The notes under the pieces are model-generated. The model made no database searches and had not been told where the DNA came from. It was given only the letters and a program-made list of their open reading frames with translations. Shown piece after piece: positions 24,916 through 33,142 of a stretch of 33,142 bases of DNA (positions within the stretch are counted from its first letter, which is position 1; every line of letters begins with the position of its first letter). The DNA is taken from positions 1-33,142 of the forward strand of contig NZ_FOPY01000023.1 of the NCBI RefSeq assembly GCF_900113605.1, given 5' to 3'. The DNA comes from Modicisalibacter xianhensis. GTDB lineage: Bacteria; Pseudomonadota; Gammaproteobacteria; Pseudomonadales; Halomonadaceae. Both the position numbers and the translations under genes were made by a program.

Positions 24916-24932
24916 ATTGCGTCTGAGGATAG

Positions 24933-26033
24933 TCAGGCCAGGCGCGTCAGCCAGCCATGGGTGTCCTCGCTACGGCCGTACTGGATATCCAGCAGTTGCT
25001 TGCGCAAAGAGCGGCCGACCTCGCCGCCATTCTCGGCGGTACAGGTGATGCGCTCGTTTTCGCCGACCAGTTGGCCGACTGGCGTGATGACGGCGGCCGT
25101 ACCACAGGCAAAGACCTCGGAGATCTCGCCGGAAGCTGCCCCCTCGCGCCACTCGTCGATGCTGATCGGGCGCTCTTCGGGCTTGAGCCCGGCATCCTTG
25201 GCCAGTTGCAGCACGGAATCGCGGGTCACGCCCTCGAGGATGGTGCCGGTCAATGCCGGAGTCACGATGCGCCCGTCCTTGAACACGAAGAACAGGTTCA
25301 TGCCACCAAGTTCCTCGACCCACTTGTTCTCCACGGCATCCAGGAAGGCGACCTGATCGCACTGGTGGGCCTCGGCTTCCTTCTGGGCAGCCAGCGATGC
25401 CGCATAGTTGCCGCCGCACTTGGCGAAGCCGGTACCGCCGGGTGCGGCGCGGTTATAGGTCGAGGAGAGCCAGATCGACACGGGCTTGATGCCACCCTTG
25501 AAGTAGGATGCGACCGGCGAGGCGATGACGTAATAGTCGACTTCCTTGGACGGCCGCACGCCGAGGAATTTCTCGCTGGCGATCATGAACGGACGCAGGT
25601 ACAGGCTCGATTCGTCGGCCTCGCTTCCCGGAGTCGGTACCCAGCCGATGTCCTGGGCGACCAGTGCCTTCAGCGAACCGATGAACGTCTCGGTATCGAG
25701 TTCCGGCAGGGCCAGCCGACGCGCCGAGGCACGAAAGCGTGCGGCGTTCTTCTCTGGGCGGAAGGACCACACCGAGCCGTCCGCATGGCGGTAGGCCTTG
25801 ATGCCCTCGAAGATTTCCTGAGCGTAGTGCAGCACCGAGGCGGCGGGGTCCAGTGTCAGCGGGCCGTAGGGACGTACCTCGGCGTTGTGCCAGCCGTCGC
25901 TCGCCGTCCAACGCACGTGCGCCATGTGATCGGTGAAGAAACGGCCGAAACCGGGATTGGCCAGGATTTCCTCGCGCACGCGGGCATCGGTCGGGTTGGC
26001 ATTCGGAATCAAGCTAAAGCCTGCTGTGGCCAC
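24933..26033 (-). CDS. ilvE: Branched-chain amino-acid aminotransferase
   Basis: PLP fold-type IV transaminase of 366 residues that interconverts leucine, isoleucine and valine with their 2-oxo acids. Features: HYAQEIFEGIKAYR (about 69-82), SLYLRPFM, and the PLP lysine K205 in GGTGFAKCGGNYAAS, followed by EELGGMNLFFVF and GTILEGVTRDS. This long form is the eukaryote-like BCAT type and not the shorter E. coli IlvE. GTG start at 26033 with GGAGA 9 nt upstream. It appears to be a housekeeping gene, separated by terminators on both sides from the catabolic genes. Confidence 0.93.
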   Translation of the reverse strand: MATAGFSLIPNANPTDARVREEILANPGFGRFFTDHMAHVRWTASDGWHNAEVRPYGPLTLDPAASVLHYAQEIFEGIKAYRHADGSVWSFRPEKNAARFRASARRLALPELDTETFIGSLKALVAQDIGWVPTPGSEADESSLYLRPFMIASEKFLGVRPSKEVDYYVIASPVASYFKGGIKPVSIWLSSTYNRAAPGGTGFAKCGGNYAASLAAQKEAEAHQCDQVAFLDAVENKWVEELGGMNLFFVFKDGRIVTPALTGTILEGVTRDSVLQLAKDAGLKPEERPISIDEWREGAASGEISEVFACGTAAVITPVGQLVGENERITCTAENGGEVGRSLRKQLLDIQYGRSEDTHGWLTRLA

Positions 26034-26192
26034 GGGTATCGCTCTCCAGTGCAGAATGGCGGAAACGCTGAAATTCGGCGTGCGGTATAGGCGCTAATCA
26101 TGACACGAATACTTCGTGGCGAGAAAGTCCGTTGCCGCATTCAGCAAGCAGGCTAACAGGCTCGCCGATCAACCTCTCCTGCCATGCAAAAA

Positions 26193-26220
26193 CGCGCCAC
26201 GACCGGCCGGCCGTGGCGCG
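26193..26220 (-). terminator. Rho-independent terminator of pcaHG
   Basis: CGCGCCACG (26193-26201) pairs with CGTGGCGCG (26212-26220), with an inner CCGG stem after one mismatch. On the minus strand it is followed by TTTTTGCATGG. It is 24 nt past the pcaG stop. Confidence 0.85.
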
Positions 26221-26244
26221 TGTCAGCGCATTTCGCCATCGCGC

Positions 26245-26880
26245 TCAGAAGTCGAAGAACACCGTCTCGCCTTCGCCACGGAGGCGAATGTCGAAGCGAT
26301 AGCGTACCTTGCCATCCTCGCTTTCCTCGCGCCGGGCAATTAGCGTCCGGCGCCGGCTTTCGGATTCCACCGCATTGAGAATCGGGCAGGCCGCGTTGGC
26401 CTCGGCTTCGTCCTCGAAGTACATCCGGGTATTCAACTGCATGTTGATACCACGGGCGAACACCGCCAGGTTGATGTGCGGTGCCATGGGCTTGCCGTTG
26501 GCAGCATTGACGATCCCCGGCTTGACGGTGGTCAGCGACCATTCGCCACCGGATTCCACCGTGGTTGCGCTACGCCCGAAGCTGTTGAACGGCTTCTCGA
26601 GATCGAAATCGCACTGGTACTCGCCGTGGGCGTCGGCCTGCCAGGCTTCGATGAAGGTATCCCGCACCAGATCGCCATTACCATCGATCACGCTGCCCAC
26701 CACCTCGATGGGCTGACCGTCGGCCTCAGGGGTGGCCATGCGGCTCCAGATTTCTTCCTGACGCGGGGGCAGACCGGCAATACTCAGGGCCAGGCCGATG
26801 TGCACGTATGGGCCGGCGGTCTGCGAGGCGGTCTCGCGCAGCATGAGGTCGGTGGTCGGCGTTGAATTCGGCTGTTTCAT
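26245..26880 (-). CDS. pcaG: Protocatechuate 3,4-dioxygenase alpha subunit
   Basis: The 211-residue non-iron-liganding subunit of the intradiol dioxygenase that opens protocatechuate to 3-carboxy-cis,cis-muconate. Typical alpha-chain landmarks are ETASQTAGPYVHIGL at the N terminus, GSVIDGNGDLVRDTFIEAWQADAHGEY, KPMAPHINLAVFARGIN and RMYFEDE. It lacks the Tyr/His set of the beta chain, as expected. The ATG at 26880 has AGGGG about 7 nt upstream and follows the pcaH stop by 10 nt. It ends before a good terminator. Confidence 0.93.
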   Translation of the reverse strand: MKQPNSTPTTDLMLRETASQTAGPYVHIGLALSIAGLPPRQEEIWSRMATPEADGQPIEVVGSVIDGNGDLVRDTFIEAWQADAHGEYQCDFDLEKPFNSFGRSATTVESGGEWSLTTVKPGIVNAANGKPMAPHINLAVFARGINMQLNTRMYFEDEAEANAACPILNAVESESRRRTLIARREESEDGKVRYRFDIRLRGEGETVFFDF

Positions 26881-26890
26881 GACATTCCCC

Positions 26891-27625
26891 TCACACGTTC
26901 TCGAAATAGGTCTGCAGTTCGCCACGCGTCACGATATCGAAGCGATAGGCCAGGCAATCCATCGGCCGGCTATGCGCCATGTCGAGACGGCCGACCATGG
27001 TCTGCACGGCTTCCGGGTCGTTGAGGGTGCGTACGATCGGGCAGATCGGAATCAATGGATCGCCCTCGAAGTACATCTGGGTAATCAGGCGCGTGGAGAC
27101 CGACGGCCCCATCACCGAGACATGGATGTGCGACGGGCGCCAGGTGTTGATGCCATTCGGCCACGGGTACGGGCCGGGCTTGATGGTGCGGAAACGGTAC
27201 CAGCCATCCTCGTCGGTCAGGCAGCGGCCTACCCCGCCGAAATTGGGATCGAGCGGCGCCAGGTACTGATCCTTCTTGTGGCGATAACGGCCACCGGCAT
27301 TGGCCTGCCACATCTCGACCAAGGTGTGCGGCACTGGCTTGCCGAACTGGTCGGTAACACGACCGAACATGATGATACGCTCGCCTACCGGCAGGCCATC
27401 CTGCCCCTTGCCCTCGCGGTAATTGAGCAGCAGGTCGTTGTCATGCGAGCCCATGCGCAGATGCTGGAAGTCGGGCCCGCTGACCTCGGAAATCGATGGC
27501 GATTGCAGGCTGACCAGCGGCTGGCTGGGCGAGCGGGCCACGGCGGTCTTGTAACCGGGGGTATAGGCGACGGGATGCCAGGAGCGATCGCGCTCGACGA
27601 AACGCTTGCCCTTGTTGAGAGGCAT
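26891..27625 (-). CDS. pcaH: Protocatechuate 3,4-dioxygenase beta subunit
   Basis: The 244-residue catalytic, Fe(III)-binding subunit. The ligands lie at Y114 ([10 protein letters not shown]), Y153 (GPYPWPNG), H166 and H168 ([11 protein letters not shown]), with the same spacing as Y408, Y447, H460 and H462 of the P. putida enzyme. The N-terminal [19 protein letters not shown] block is also typical. The ATG at 27625 follows AAGGAG by 8 nt; a longer frame to 27664 is not needed. It forms an operon with pcaG, and a PcaQ box lies 87 bp upstream. It provides ring cleavage for the protocatechuate made by MobA and, through a PobA elsewhere, from p-cresol. Confidence 0.96.
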   Translation of the reverse strand: MPLNKGKRFVERDRSWHPVAYTPGYKTAVARSPSQPLVSLQSPSISEVSGPDFQHLRMGSHDNDLLLNYREGKGQDGLPVGERIIMFGRVTDQFGKPVPHTLVEMWQANAGGRYRHKKDQYLAPLDPNFGGVGRCLTDEDGWYRFRTIKPGPYPWPNGINTWRPSHIHVSVMGPSVSTRLITQMYFEGDPLIPICPIVRTLNDPEAVQTMVGRLDMAHSRPMDCLAYRFDIVTRGELQTYFENV

Positions 27626-27711
27626 GGGGTTATCTCCTTTCAGTGCCTTTGTTATGCGGCACATTGTCGCCCACGGAGAAGATTAACCAAGTGAAAAGTC
27701 ACCTAGCCCAC

Positions 27712-27727
27712 ATAACCTATAGGTTAT
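27712..27727. promoter_or_regulatory. PcaQ box upstream of pcaH
   Basis: ATAACCTATAGGTTAT is a perfect 16-bp palindrome and fits the PcaQ site ATAACC-N4-GGTTAA known from rhizobia, differing only in the last base. It is 87 bp upstream of pcaH and 126 bp upstream of the divergent msrP. A pcaQ gene lies nearby at 29548-30477. Confidence 0.82.
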
Positions 27728-27852
27728 GACACATCCTGCCTGGCCGAGTGACGGCGTATTGACGCACTCGACGCATCCAACCTACAACACCGCAACTATT
27801 TTCCGAGCCGGTGGTCAGTGACTGGAAACGCCTTCTCCTGCCGGAGCATGCC

Positions 27853-28857
27853 ATGCTGATCAAACCACGCAATCACCTGACCCTGGGCGAGAACGACGTC
27901 ACTCCCGAGTCGATCTACCTGTCGCGCCGCAAGTTCCTCGGCGGTGTCGCCGGGCTCGGGTTGGCAGCGAGTCTGCCGCGTGCCGCCTGGGCAGGCCCCG
28001 ATTATGACGATGTCGCCAAGGCCAAGGGGCCCGAGTGGTTCGAGGCCAAGCTGGGCGACACCCGCTGGAACGCGATCACGGCCGAAGACAAGATCACGCC
28101 GTCCGATGATGCGACCCATTACAACAACTTCTATGAGTTCGGCAGCGACAAGAGCGATCCGGCACGCCGCGCCGGCCAGCTCAAGACCGTGCCGTGGTCG
28201 GTGACTGTCGACGGCGAGGTGGGCAAACCCGGCCAGTACGCGCTCGAGGACCTGATCACGCCGAGCCGCTTCGAGGAGCGCATCTACCGGCTACGCTGCG
28301 TCGAGGCCTGGTCGATGGTGATTCCCTGGCTGGGCATTCCGCTGGCCGAGGTGATCAAGCGCGCCGAACCTACCGGCAAGGCCAAGTATGTCTACTTCGA
28401 GACCCTAGAGGATCCCAAGCAGATGCCCGGTCAGGCCTCACGCTTCGGACTGATCGACTGGCCCTACCGTGAAGGCCTGCGCCTGGACGAGGCGATGCAT
28501 CCGCTCGCCTTCCTGGCGGTCGGTATGTACGGGCGCGTGCTGCCCAACCAGAACGGCGCCCCGCTGCGTCTGGTGGTGCCCTGGAAATACGGTTTCAAGA
28601 GCATCAAGTCGATCGTGCGCATCTCGCTGGTCGAATCCCAGCCCAAGACATCGTGGAACATGCTGGCACCCAACGAGTACGGCTTCTACGCCAACGTCAA
28701 TCCCGAGGTTGACCACCCGCGCTGGAGCCAGGCCACCGAGCGGCGCCTGCCCAACAGCCTGTTCAGCCCCAACGTCATCGACACGCAGATGTTCAATGGC
28801 TATGCCGAGGAGGTCGCGAGTCTTTATCAGGGCATGGATTTACGGAAGCATTACTGA
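27853..28857 (+). CDS. msrP: Protein-methionine-sulfoxide reductase catalytic subunit MsrP
   Basis: A periplasmic molybdopterin enzyme of 334 residues that repairs oxidised methionine in envelope proteins. The Tat signal SRRKFLGG (24-31) is followed by a hydrophobic segment and cleavage near AWA-GPD (47). The Mo-binding cysteine is C149 in [14 protein letters not shown], and the sulfite-oxidase fold blocks [14 protein letters not shown] and [17 protein letters not shown] are present. The ATG at 27853 has GGAG 6 nt upstream. It overlaps msrQ by one base (TGATG). Confidence 0.95.
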   Translation: MLIKPRNHLTLGENDVTPESIYLSRRKFLGGVAGLGLAASLPRAAWAGPDYDDVAKAKGPEWFEAKLGDTRWNAITAEDKITPSDDATHYNNFYEFGSDKSDPARRAGQLKTVPWSVTVDGEVGKPGQYALEDLITPSRFEERIYRLRCVEAWSMVIPWLGIPLAEVIKRAEPTGKAKYVYFETLEDPKQMPGQASRFGLIDWPYREGLRLDEAMHPLAFLAVGMYGRVLPNQNGAPLRLVVPWKYGFKSIKSIVRISLVESQPKTSWNMLAPNEYGFYANVNPEVDHPRWSQATERRLPNSLFSPNVIDTQMFNGYAEEVASLYQGMDLRKHY

Positions 28858-29486
28858 TGGCAGCACAACCCCGACATATCTTCGCCTGGCGCCTGCTGGT
28901 CTTCGCGGCTGCGCTGACGCCGATCGGCTGGTGGTCGTACCACGTTGCCGTCGGCGCCGCCGGCCCCGAGCCCGGACGCTACCTGTTGCTCAACCTTGGC
29001 CAGGGGGCACTGGTTCTGCTGCTGTGCACGCTGAGCCTGACGCCGTTGACGAAGCTGACGCGCTGGAAGGGCTTCAGCGTGATCCGTCGCCAACTCGGCC
29101 TGTGGACGTTCAGCTACGCGTCACTGCATTTGCTCAGCTACCTGCTGTTCATCCTCGGTCTCAACTGGACGGCGCTCGGCGAGGACCTGCAAAAGCGACC
29201 TTACATCATCGTCGGGGCGCTGGCCCTGCTGATCCTGCTGGCCCTGGCCGTGACCTCCAACCGCTACGCCATGCGCAAGCTGGGCAAGCGCTGGAAGTCG
29301 CTTCATAAATGGGTCTACGCCGCGCTGTGCCTGGTACTGCTGCATTTCCTGTGGGTGGTGCGTGCCGACCTTGCAGAGTGGAGCGGCTATGCCGCGGTCG
29401 GCCTGGGACTGATGCTGCTGCGCCTGCCTGCTGTCGCCCAGCGCCTGCCGCGATTCGGCGGGCGACCGAAGCGCGCCCGCGCCTGA
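28857..29486 (+). CDS. msrQ: Heme-binding membrane subunit MsrQ
   Basis: A 209-residue inner-membrane b-type cytochrome that feeds electrons from the quinone pool (or a flavin reductase) to MsrP. About six hydrophobic helices are visible, with histidines suitable as heme ligands in [10 protein letters not shown] (about 85) and in [20 protein letters not shown] (two positions, about 146-164). [13 protein letters not shown] and [20 protein letters not shown] are family blocks. Start and stop of the pair overlap (ATG at 28857). Confidence 0.94.
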   Translation: MAAQPRHIFAWRLLVFAAALTPIGWWSYHVAVGAAGPEPGRYLLLNLGQGALVLLLCTLSLTPLTKLTRWKGFSVIRRQLGLWTFSYASLHLLSYLLFILGLNWTALGEDLQKRPYIIVGALALLILLALAVTSNRYAMRKLGKRWKSLHKWVYAALCLVLLHFLWVVRADLAEWSGYAAVGLGLMLLRLPAVAQRLPRFGGRPKRARA

Positions 29487-29514
29487 CACCGTTCAATCAA
29501 AGCATTGACTGAAG

Positions 29515-29535
29515 AGCTGGCGAGCGCAGCCAGCT
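29515..29535. terminator. Hairpin between msrQ and pcaQ
   Basis: AGCTGGC (29515-29521) and GCCAGCT (29529-29535) form a 7-bp stem with a 7-nt loop in the 61-bp gap between converging msrQ and pcaQ. T runs are short on both sides, so termination may be weak. Confidence 0.5.
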
Positions 29536-29547
29536 TTCAGGCAACGC

Positions 29548-30477
29548 TCAGGGGTCGCGCTGGCCCGCCAGGTCCCGCAACTGCTCGATCAACCGCTCCG
29601 CCGCCGGCGACAGGGCCCGGGTGGCATTGATGCACACCCCGACCGAGCCGCCATGCGCCTCGATATCGACGGGCAGACGCACCAGACTCCCTTCGGCCAG
29701 ATCGCTGCGCACGGCGTCCAATGGCGCGACCCATAGCGCGTCGGTGCGCTGTACGTAGCGGCGGCTCAAGGTCAATGACAATGTTTCCAGTGTTACGGGC
29801 GGCGGCGGGCCACCCTGCTCGACCCAGAAACGTTCGACCTGCTCGCGCAGTGTGGTCGGCGCCGGTGGCACCACCCACGGGTAGTCGCCCAGTAGATCGG
29901 CACTCAACTGCGCACGTGTCAGGCACGCCAGGGCATGCCCGGCGCGAGCCATCAGCACCAGCGGCTCGTGGTAAAGATGCTCGAAGCTGAACCCCCGGCT
30001 CTCCCGCGCCTCGCTCATGCGCCCGAGGACCAGGTCCAGCTCCCCCAGCCCGAGTTGCGACAGGAGGTAGGCACTCGGCCCCGAATGCACCTTAAGACGT
30101 ATGTCGGGAAAGCGCTCATGCAGTGCCTGAGCGGCCTGCGGCAGCAGCCCCTCCTCCACCGTCGACAGTGCGCCAATTCGCACCACTGCCTCGCCGCTTG
30201 CCGGCTGGCGAACAGCGGCCAGTCCCTCCTGGAGCAGGTTGATTGCCGGCCCGGCATGGCGCAGCAAGGCCATGCCCGAGGGCGTGAGCGTCACCCCTCG
30301 CGGGCCGCGTTCGAACAGCGATGCGGCGACGGCCTCTTCCAGTTCGCGAATGGTCTTGGACATGGCCGGCTGGGTAATGGCCAGGGTATCGGCCGCCCGG
30401 GCGAAACTGCGCTGGCGGGCGACTTCCAGAAAGGCTTGCAGGTGGCGCAACTTGATCCTGGGGCTGAGCATGGTCAT
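29548..30477 (-). CDS. pcaQ: LysR-type activator PcaQ
   Basis: A 309-residue LysR protein of the PcaQ group: PRIKLRHLQAFLEVARQRSF at the start, recognition helix ITQPAMSKTIRELEEAV, then LFERGPRGVTLTPSG, and the family-typical VRIGALSTVEEGLLP, LDLVLGRM and GFSFEHLYHEPLVLMARAGH blocks. PcaQ activates protocatechuate genes in response to beta-carboxy-cis,cis-muconate or related intermediates. Its gene is separated from pcaHG by msrPQ, but the matching palindrome at 27712-27727 supports control of pcaHG. ATGs at 30477 and 30471 both lack a strong ribosome site. Confidence 0.87.
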   Translation of the reverse strand: MTMLSPRIKLRHLQAFLEVARQRSFARAADTLAITQPAMSKTIRELEEAVAASLFERGPRGVTLTPSGMALLRHAGPAINLLQEGLAAVRQPASGEAVVRIGALSTVEEGLLPQAAQALHERFPDIRLKVHSGPSAYLLSQLGLGELDLVLGRMSEARESRGFSFEHLYHEPLVLMARAGHALACLTRAQLSADLLGDYPWVVPPAPTTLREQVERFWVEQGGPPPPVTLETLSLTLSRRYVQRTDALWVAPLDAVRSDLAEGSLVRLPVDIEAHGGSVGVCINATRALSPAAERLIEQLRDLAGQRDP

Positions 30478-30623
30478 CGCGTCGGCGGTTGTCGCATGGC
30501 CAGCAAGGCAATGCCTGGACTTTCCAGATTGCCTGCGCCAATCAAGGGGCGGGGCGTCATACCGTGTTCCTTGTCATCAATGAGCGAAGGCCCACCCCAC
30601 GGCGAACGCCCCATCGGGCGGTT

Positions 30624-31631
30624 TCAGGGCAGGCGTGGCGGGCTACCCGTCACATTGGCGAGTACCTGGCGGATCGCCTCGGCAACGATATCCGGATGGT
30701 CCTCGGGATTGAAGTGCCGGGCACCGGGAATTACCTCGACGCCGGGCGCACCGAGCAGCATGGCCAGTCGCTGCGCCGAGTCGACGCTCAACGGATCCTT
30801 CTCGCCCCAGACGATGCGCACCGGCAGTTCCGGCCGGGTTGCCAGGCGTGTGGCAGCCTCCATCGTATCGGCAGCATGCAGGTATCGCGCCTGGTTGGCG
30901 AAGCCGGCCGGCCCCGTCGGGCGGCTGTAAGGCTCCCACAACAGCGCCGCAGATTCCTCGCCGCGCCCGGCATCGTCATGACCCAGATCCCGGATGCCGG
31001 TGTGAAACAAAGGTTTGAGAACGCCCGGGGGCAGCATGTCGACCAGCGAATGGCTCTGCTGCACCAGCTTCATCATCGGCACCGGCCAGTTGTCGAAGGC
31101 CACCGAGTCCACCAACACCAGGCCGGCAAAGCGCTCGGGATGCGCGGCAAGCAGTGCCTGAAGCACGCCGCCGCCGACATCATGGCCGACGAACACCGCA
31201 CGCTCGATGCCCTGAGCCTCGAGCCAGAGCTGCAGATACTCCGCCTGGGCGGGAATCGAGATGGCTCGTCCCAGCCCTTCGTCGATCGAATAGCCGTAAC
31301 CGACCATTTCCCAGGCCAGCCGGGGGGTCCCCGTTTCCTCGAGTTGCGGGATCACGTAGCGCCACAGCCGGGGGTTGGTTGGAATGCCATGCACCATGAC
31401 GATGGGCAGCTTGCCGGGCGACCGTTCGCCGTGCTCTTCCCAGCGCATCAGGATACCTTCCACCAGCGCGCTGCGGGAGAGCGCCGGTGCGACGGGCATG
31501 TCATCGGTCCCTGAGCGGCGCGCCTTGAGGGTCTGGCGTTTCTGATAGGCGGCATAGGCAAACCAGGCGACCGTACCCCACAGGGCCAACCGGCCGAGGC
31601 CCGACGACTTGCGAGAGCGTGAGTTGTCCAT
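30624..31631 (-). CDS. Membrane-anchored alpha/beta hydrolase (epoxide hydrolase/dehalogenase-like)
   Basis: A 335-residue protein with an N-terminal hydrophobic helix (about 12-30) between basic residues, so probably tethered to the inner membrane. The alpha/beta hydrolase core follows: oxyanion motif HGIPTNPRLW (81-90), nucleophile elbow GHDVGG with Asp151, acid region VWGEKDPLS and the catalytic His in GARHFNPEDHPD. An Asp nucleophile points to the epoxide hydrolase/haloalkane dehalogenase branch and away from serine esterases. The ATG at 31631 has GGAG 6 nt upstream. It lies 146 bp before pcaQ on the same strand. Substrate unknown. Confidence 0.83.
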   Translation of the reverse strand: MDNSRSRKSSGLGRLALWGTVAWFAYAAYQKRQTLKARRSGTDDMPVAPALSRSALVEGILMRWEEHGERSPGKLPIVMVHGIPTNPRLWRYVIPQLEETGTPRLAWEMVGYGYSIDEGLGRAISIPAQAEYLQLWLEAQGIERAVFVGHDVGGGVLQALLAAHPERFAGLVLVDSVAFDNWPVPMMKLVQQSHSLVDMLPPGVLKPLFHTGIRDLGHDDAGRGEESAALLWEPYSRPTGPAGFANQARYLHAADTMEAATRLATRPELPVRIVWGEKDPLSVDSAQRLAMLLGAPGVEVIPGARHFNPEDHPDIVAEAIRQVLANVTGSPPRLP

Positions 31632-31666
31632 AACGACTCCTGAGCATGACGACGTATCGGAAAGAA

Positions 31667-31689
31667 AGGCCTCGCCAGATGCGAGGCCT
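31667..31689 (-). terminator. Terminator after the right-hand aldehyde dehydrogenase
   Basis: AGGCCTCG (31667-31674) and CGAGGCCT (31682-31689) pair perfectly around a 7-nt loop. On the minus strand TTTCTTTCC follows, fitting a rho-independent terminator 53 nt past the dehydrogenase stop and before the hydrolase start. Confidence 0.85.
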
Positions 31690-31742
31690 GCCGTCAGCTT
31701 AGGCACACTCCTTCATCAGCGCGTAATCTCCCCGCGCCACGC

Positions 31743-33142
31743 TCAGATCGGGTAATGGCGCGGGCCGAGCTGCATCGTCATCCAGCGCAGCTCGGTGAAC
31801 GCCTCGATCCCCGCCTTGCCGCCGAAGCGCCCGTAACCGCTGGCCTTGACCCCGCCGAACGGCATCTGCGGCTCGTCGTGCACGGTCGGCGCATTGATAT
31901 GGCAGATGCCCGACTCGATCTGCCCGGCCACGCGCATCGCCCGTGCCGTGTCGCGGCTGAACACCGCTGCCGACAGGCCGTACTCGCTGTCGTTGGCCAC
32001 GCGGATCGCCTCGGCCTCGTCGGCCACGCGCATCATCGCCACCACCGGCCCGAAGGACTCCTCGCGGTACAGGCGCATGGCGTCGGTCACGCCGTCGATC
32101 AAAGTCGGCTGCATGATCACGCCGTCGGCCTTGCCACCCGAGGCCAGGCGGGCACCCTTGGCCACGGCATCGTCGATCAGCGCATTGAGCTTCTCGCCCG
32201 ATTCGCGGTTGATCAGCGTGCCCAGCGCATTGCCCTCGCCACACGGGTCCCCGGCGCGTAGGCTGGCGGCCTTGGTCGCCAGCTTGTCGGCGAAGGCATC
32301 GGCCACGGCATCGGCGACGATCAGGCGCTCGGTGGACATGCAGATCTGGCCCTGGTTGAAGAACGCGCCGAAGGCGGCTGCCTCGACCGCGGCGTCCAGG
32401 TCGGCGTCGTCGAGCACCACGAACGGCGCCTTGCCACCCAGTTCGAGCAGCACCGGCTTGAGCTGGCGCGCCGCACGCTCGGCGATGATCCGCCCCACCT
32501 GGGTGGACCCGGTAAAGTTGATGCGCCGCACTGCGGGGTGGTCGATCAACGCGCCGACCACCTCGGCGGCCTGGGCCGGTGCGTTGGTGATCACGCTGAC
32601 GATGCCGTCGCCGAGGCCCGCCTCGACCAGCACCTCGCCGATCAGGTGATGGGTCGCCGGGCACTGCTCCGAGGCCTTGAGGATCACCGTGTTGCCGCAG
32701 GCCAGCGGCGTGGCGATGGCCCGGGTGCCGAGGATGATCGGCGCGTTCCACGGCGCGATGCCCACCACCACGCCACACGGCACGCGCACGCCCATGGCCA
32801 GGTTGTCGGGCACGTTGGACGGGATGATGTCGCCGTTGATCTGGGTGGTCAGGGCCGCGGCCTCGCGCAGCATGCCGGCGGCCACCATCACGTTGAAGCC
32901 GGCCCAGCCCGGCGTGGCGCCGGTCTCGTCGACCATGCGCTCGATGAACTCGGCCTGGCGGGCTTCCATGCGCTCGGCGGCCCTGAGCAGGGCCATGCGC
33001 CGCTCGCCGGGGCCGGTCTTCGACCAGGCCGGGAAGGCGCAGGCCGCGGCGTCGGCCGCCGCCTGGGCATCCTCGACCGAAGCGGCGGCCGCCTGGGTGA
33101 CGGTCTCGCCGCTCAGCGGGTTGGCGCGCTCGAAGGTGGCAG
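31743..33142 (-). CDS. Aromatic-type aldehyde dehydrogenase (N terminus cut by window edge)
   Basis: The frame is open to the last base of the window, so only roughly the first 15-20 residues are missing. It reads ATFERANPLSGETVTQAA at the edge. ALDH motifs: PWNAPIILG (cofactor site), [25 protein letters not shown] with the general base E, and nucleophile Cys in NQGQICMSTERL. The ending KASGYGRFGGKAGIEAFTELRWMTMQ is like salicylaldehyde/vanillin/benzaldehyde dehydrogenases. The product would be an aromatic acid, in keeping with the surrounding pathway, but the exact substrate cannot be read. It is distinct from the pchA-type enzyme at 6392-7858. A start at 32996 would remove part of the cofactor domain and is not credible. 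Confidence 0.88.
   Translation of the reverse strand, partial: ATFERANPLSGETVTQAAAASVEDAQAAADAAACAFPAWSKTGPGERRMALLRAAERMEARQAEFIERMVDETGATPGWAGFNVMVAAGMLREAAALTTQINGDIIPSNVPDNLAMGVRVPCGVVVGIAPWNAPIILGTRAIATPLACGNTVILKASEQCPATHHLIGEVLVEAGLGDGIVSVITNAPAQAAEVVGALIDHPAVRRINFTGSTQVGRIIAERAARQLKPVLLELGGKAPFVVLDDADLDAAVEAAAFGAFFNQGQICMSTERLIVADAVADAFADKLATKAASLRAGDPCGEGNALGTLINRESGEKLNALIDDAVAKGARLASGGKADGVIMQPTLIDGVTDAMRLYREESFGPVVAMMRVADEAEAIRVANDSEYGLSAAVFSRDTARAMRVAGQIESGICHINAPTVHDEPQMPFGGVKASGYGRFGGKAGIEAFTELRWMTMQLGPRHYPI

Noticed and set aside
24957-26090. 377-codon plus-strand frame opposite ilvE
   Set aside because: Antisense shadow of a clearly assigned aminotransferase.
31699-32778. 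Long minus-strand frame of 359 codons overlapping the right-hand aldehyde dehydrogenase
   Set aside because: It is a shadow frame in G/C-rich DNA, rich in Arg and Gly, with no family features; the dehydrogenase frame has all its motifs.

Overview
The window looks like a chromosomal catabolic region of a gammaproteobacterium. The MsrPQ pair, the protocatechuate branch, the many Na+-coupled carriers and the high G+C of the right two thirds would fit a marine or halophilic Halomonadaceae-type bacterium. That placement is an inference from gene content; there is no rRNA or other taxonomic marker here. No RNA genes and no CRISPR array were seen.

Left end (1-5250) is an accessory, visibly more A/T-rich block. 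It opens with the 3' end of an IS481-type insertion sequence that sits in a CTAG target inside a LysR-type regulator gene. The regulator has lost its helix-turn-helix part, is also frameshifted in an A7 run, and carries an in-frame 9-bp tandem repeat. Convergent to it is a creatinine-utilisation operon on the minus strand: an unknown gene split by a 5-bp repeat, creatinase (creA), a BCCT carrier and creatininase (crnA). Together these would import creatinine/creatine and turn it into sarcosine plus urea. No sarcosine-degrading gene is in view.

Region 5414-13484 is a p-cresol-type module. The minus-strand operon is pchC (cytochrome c), pchX (Tat-exported, unknown), pchF (flavoprotein whose key residues match 4-cresol dehydrogenase), a periplasmic metallo-beta-lactamase-fold hydrolase, pchA-type aldehyde dehydrogenase, and a MetA-type outer-membrane barrel. 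A divergent DmpR/XylR-type sigma54 activator sits upstream, with nested inverted repeats and a possible -24/-12 promoter in between. A 687-bp gene-free stretch with a perfect 21-bp palindrome then precedes a sodium:solute symporter and its 43-residue partner.

Region 16251-20942 holds mobA (3-hydroxybenzoate 4-monooxygenase) with an orphan TRAP binding protein, divergent mobR (MarR family) and a palindromic operator, then a LysR gene. Divergent from that LysR gene are a DUF3311-type small protein, a second SSS symporter and an M20 amidohydrolase, followed by a UPF0126 membrane protein. A very strong two-way terminator separates these from an ilvE-type aminotransferase.

Right end (26245-33142) has pcaHG (protocatechuate 3,4-dioxygenase) with an excellent PcaQ-box palindrome upstream, divergent msrPQ, pcaQ, a membrane-anchored alpha/beta hydrolase and a truncated aromatic-type aldehyde dehydrogenase. 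The common theme is funnelling of p-cresol, 3-hydroxybenzoate and perhaps N-aroyl amino acids or aromatic aldehydes to protocatechuate and its ortho ring cleavage. pobA (4-hydroxybenzoate to protocatechuate) and the later pca genes are not in the window.
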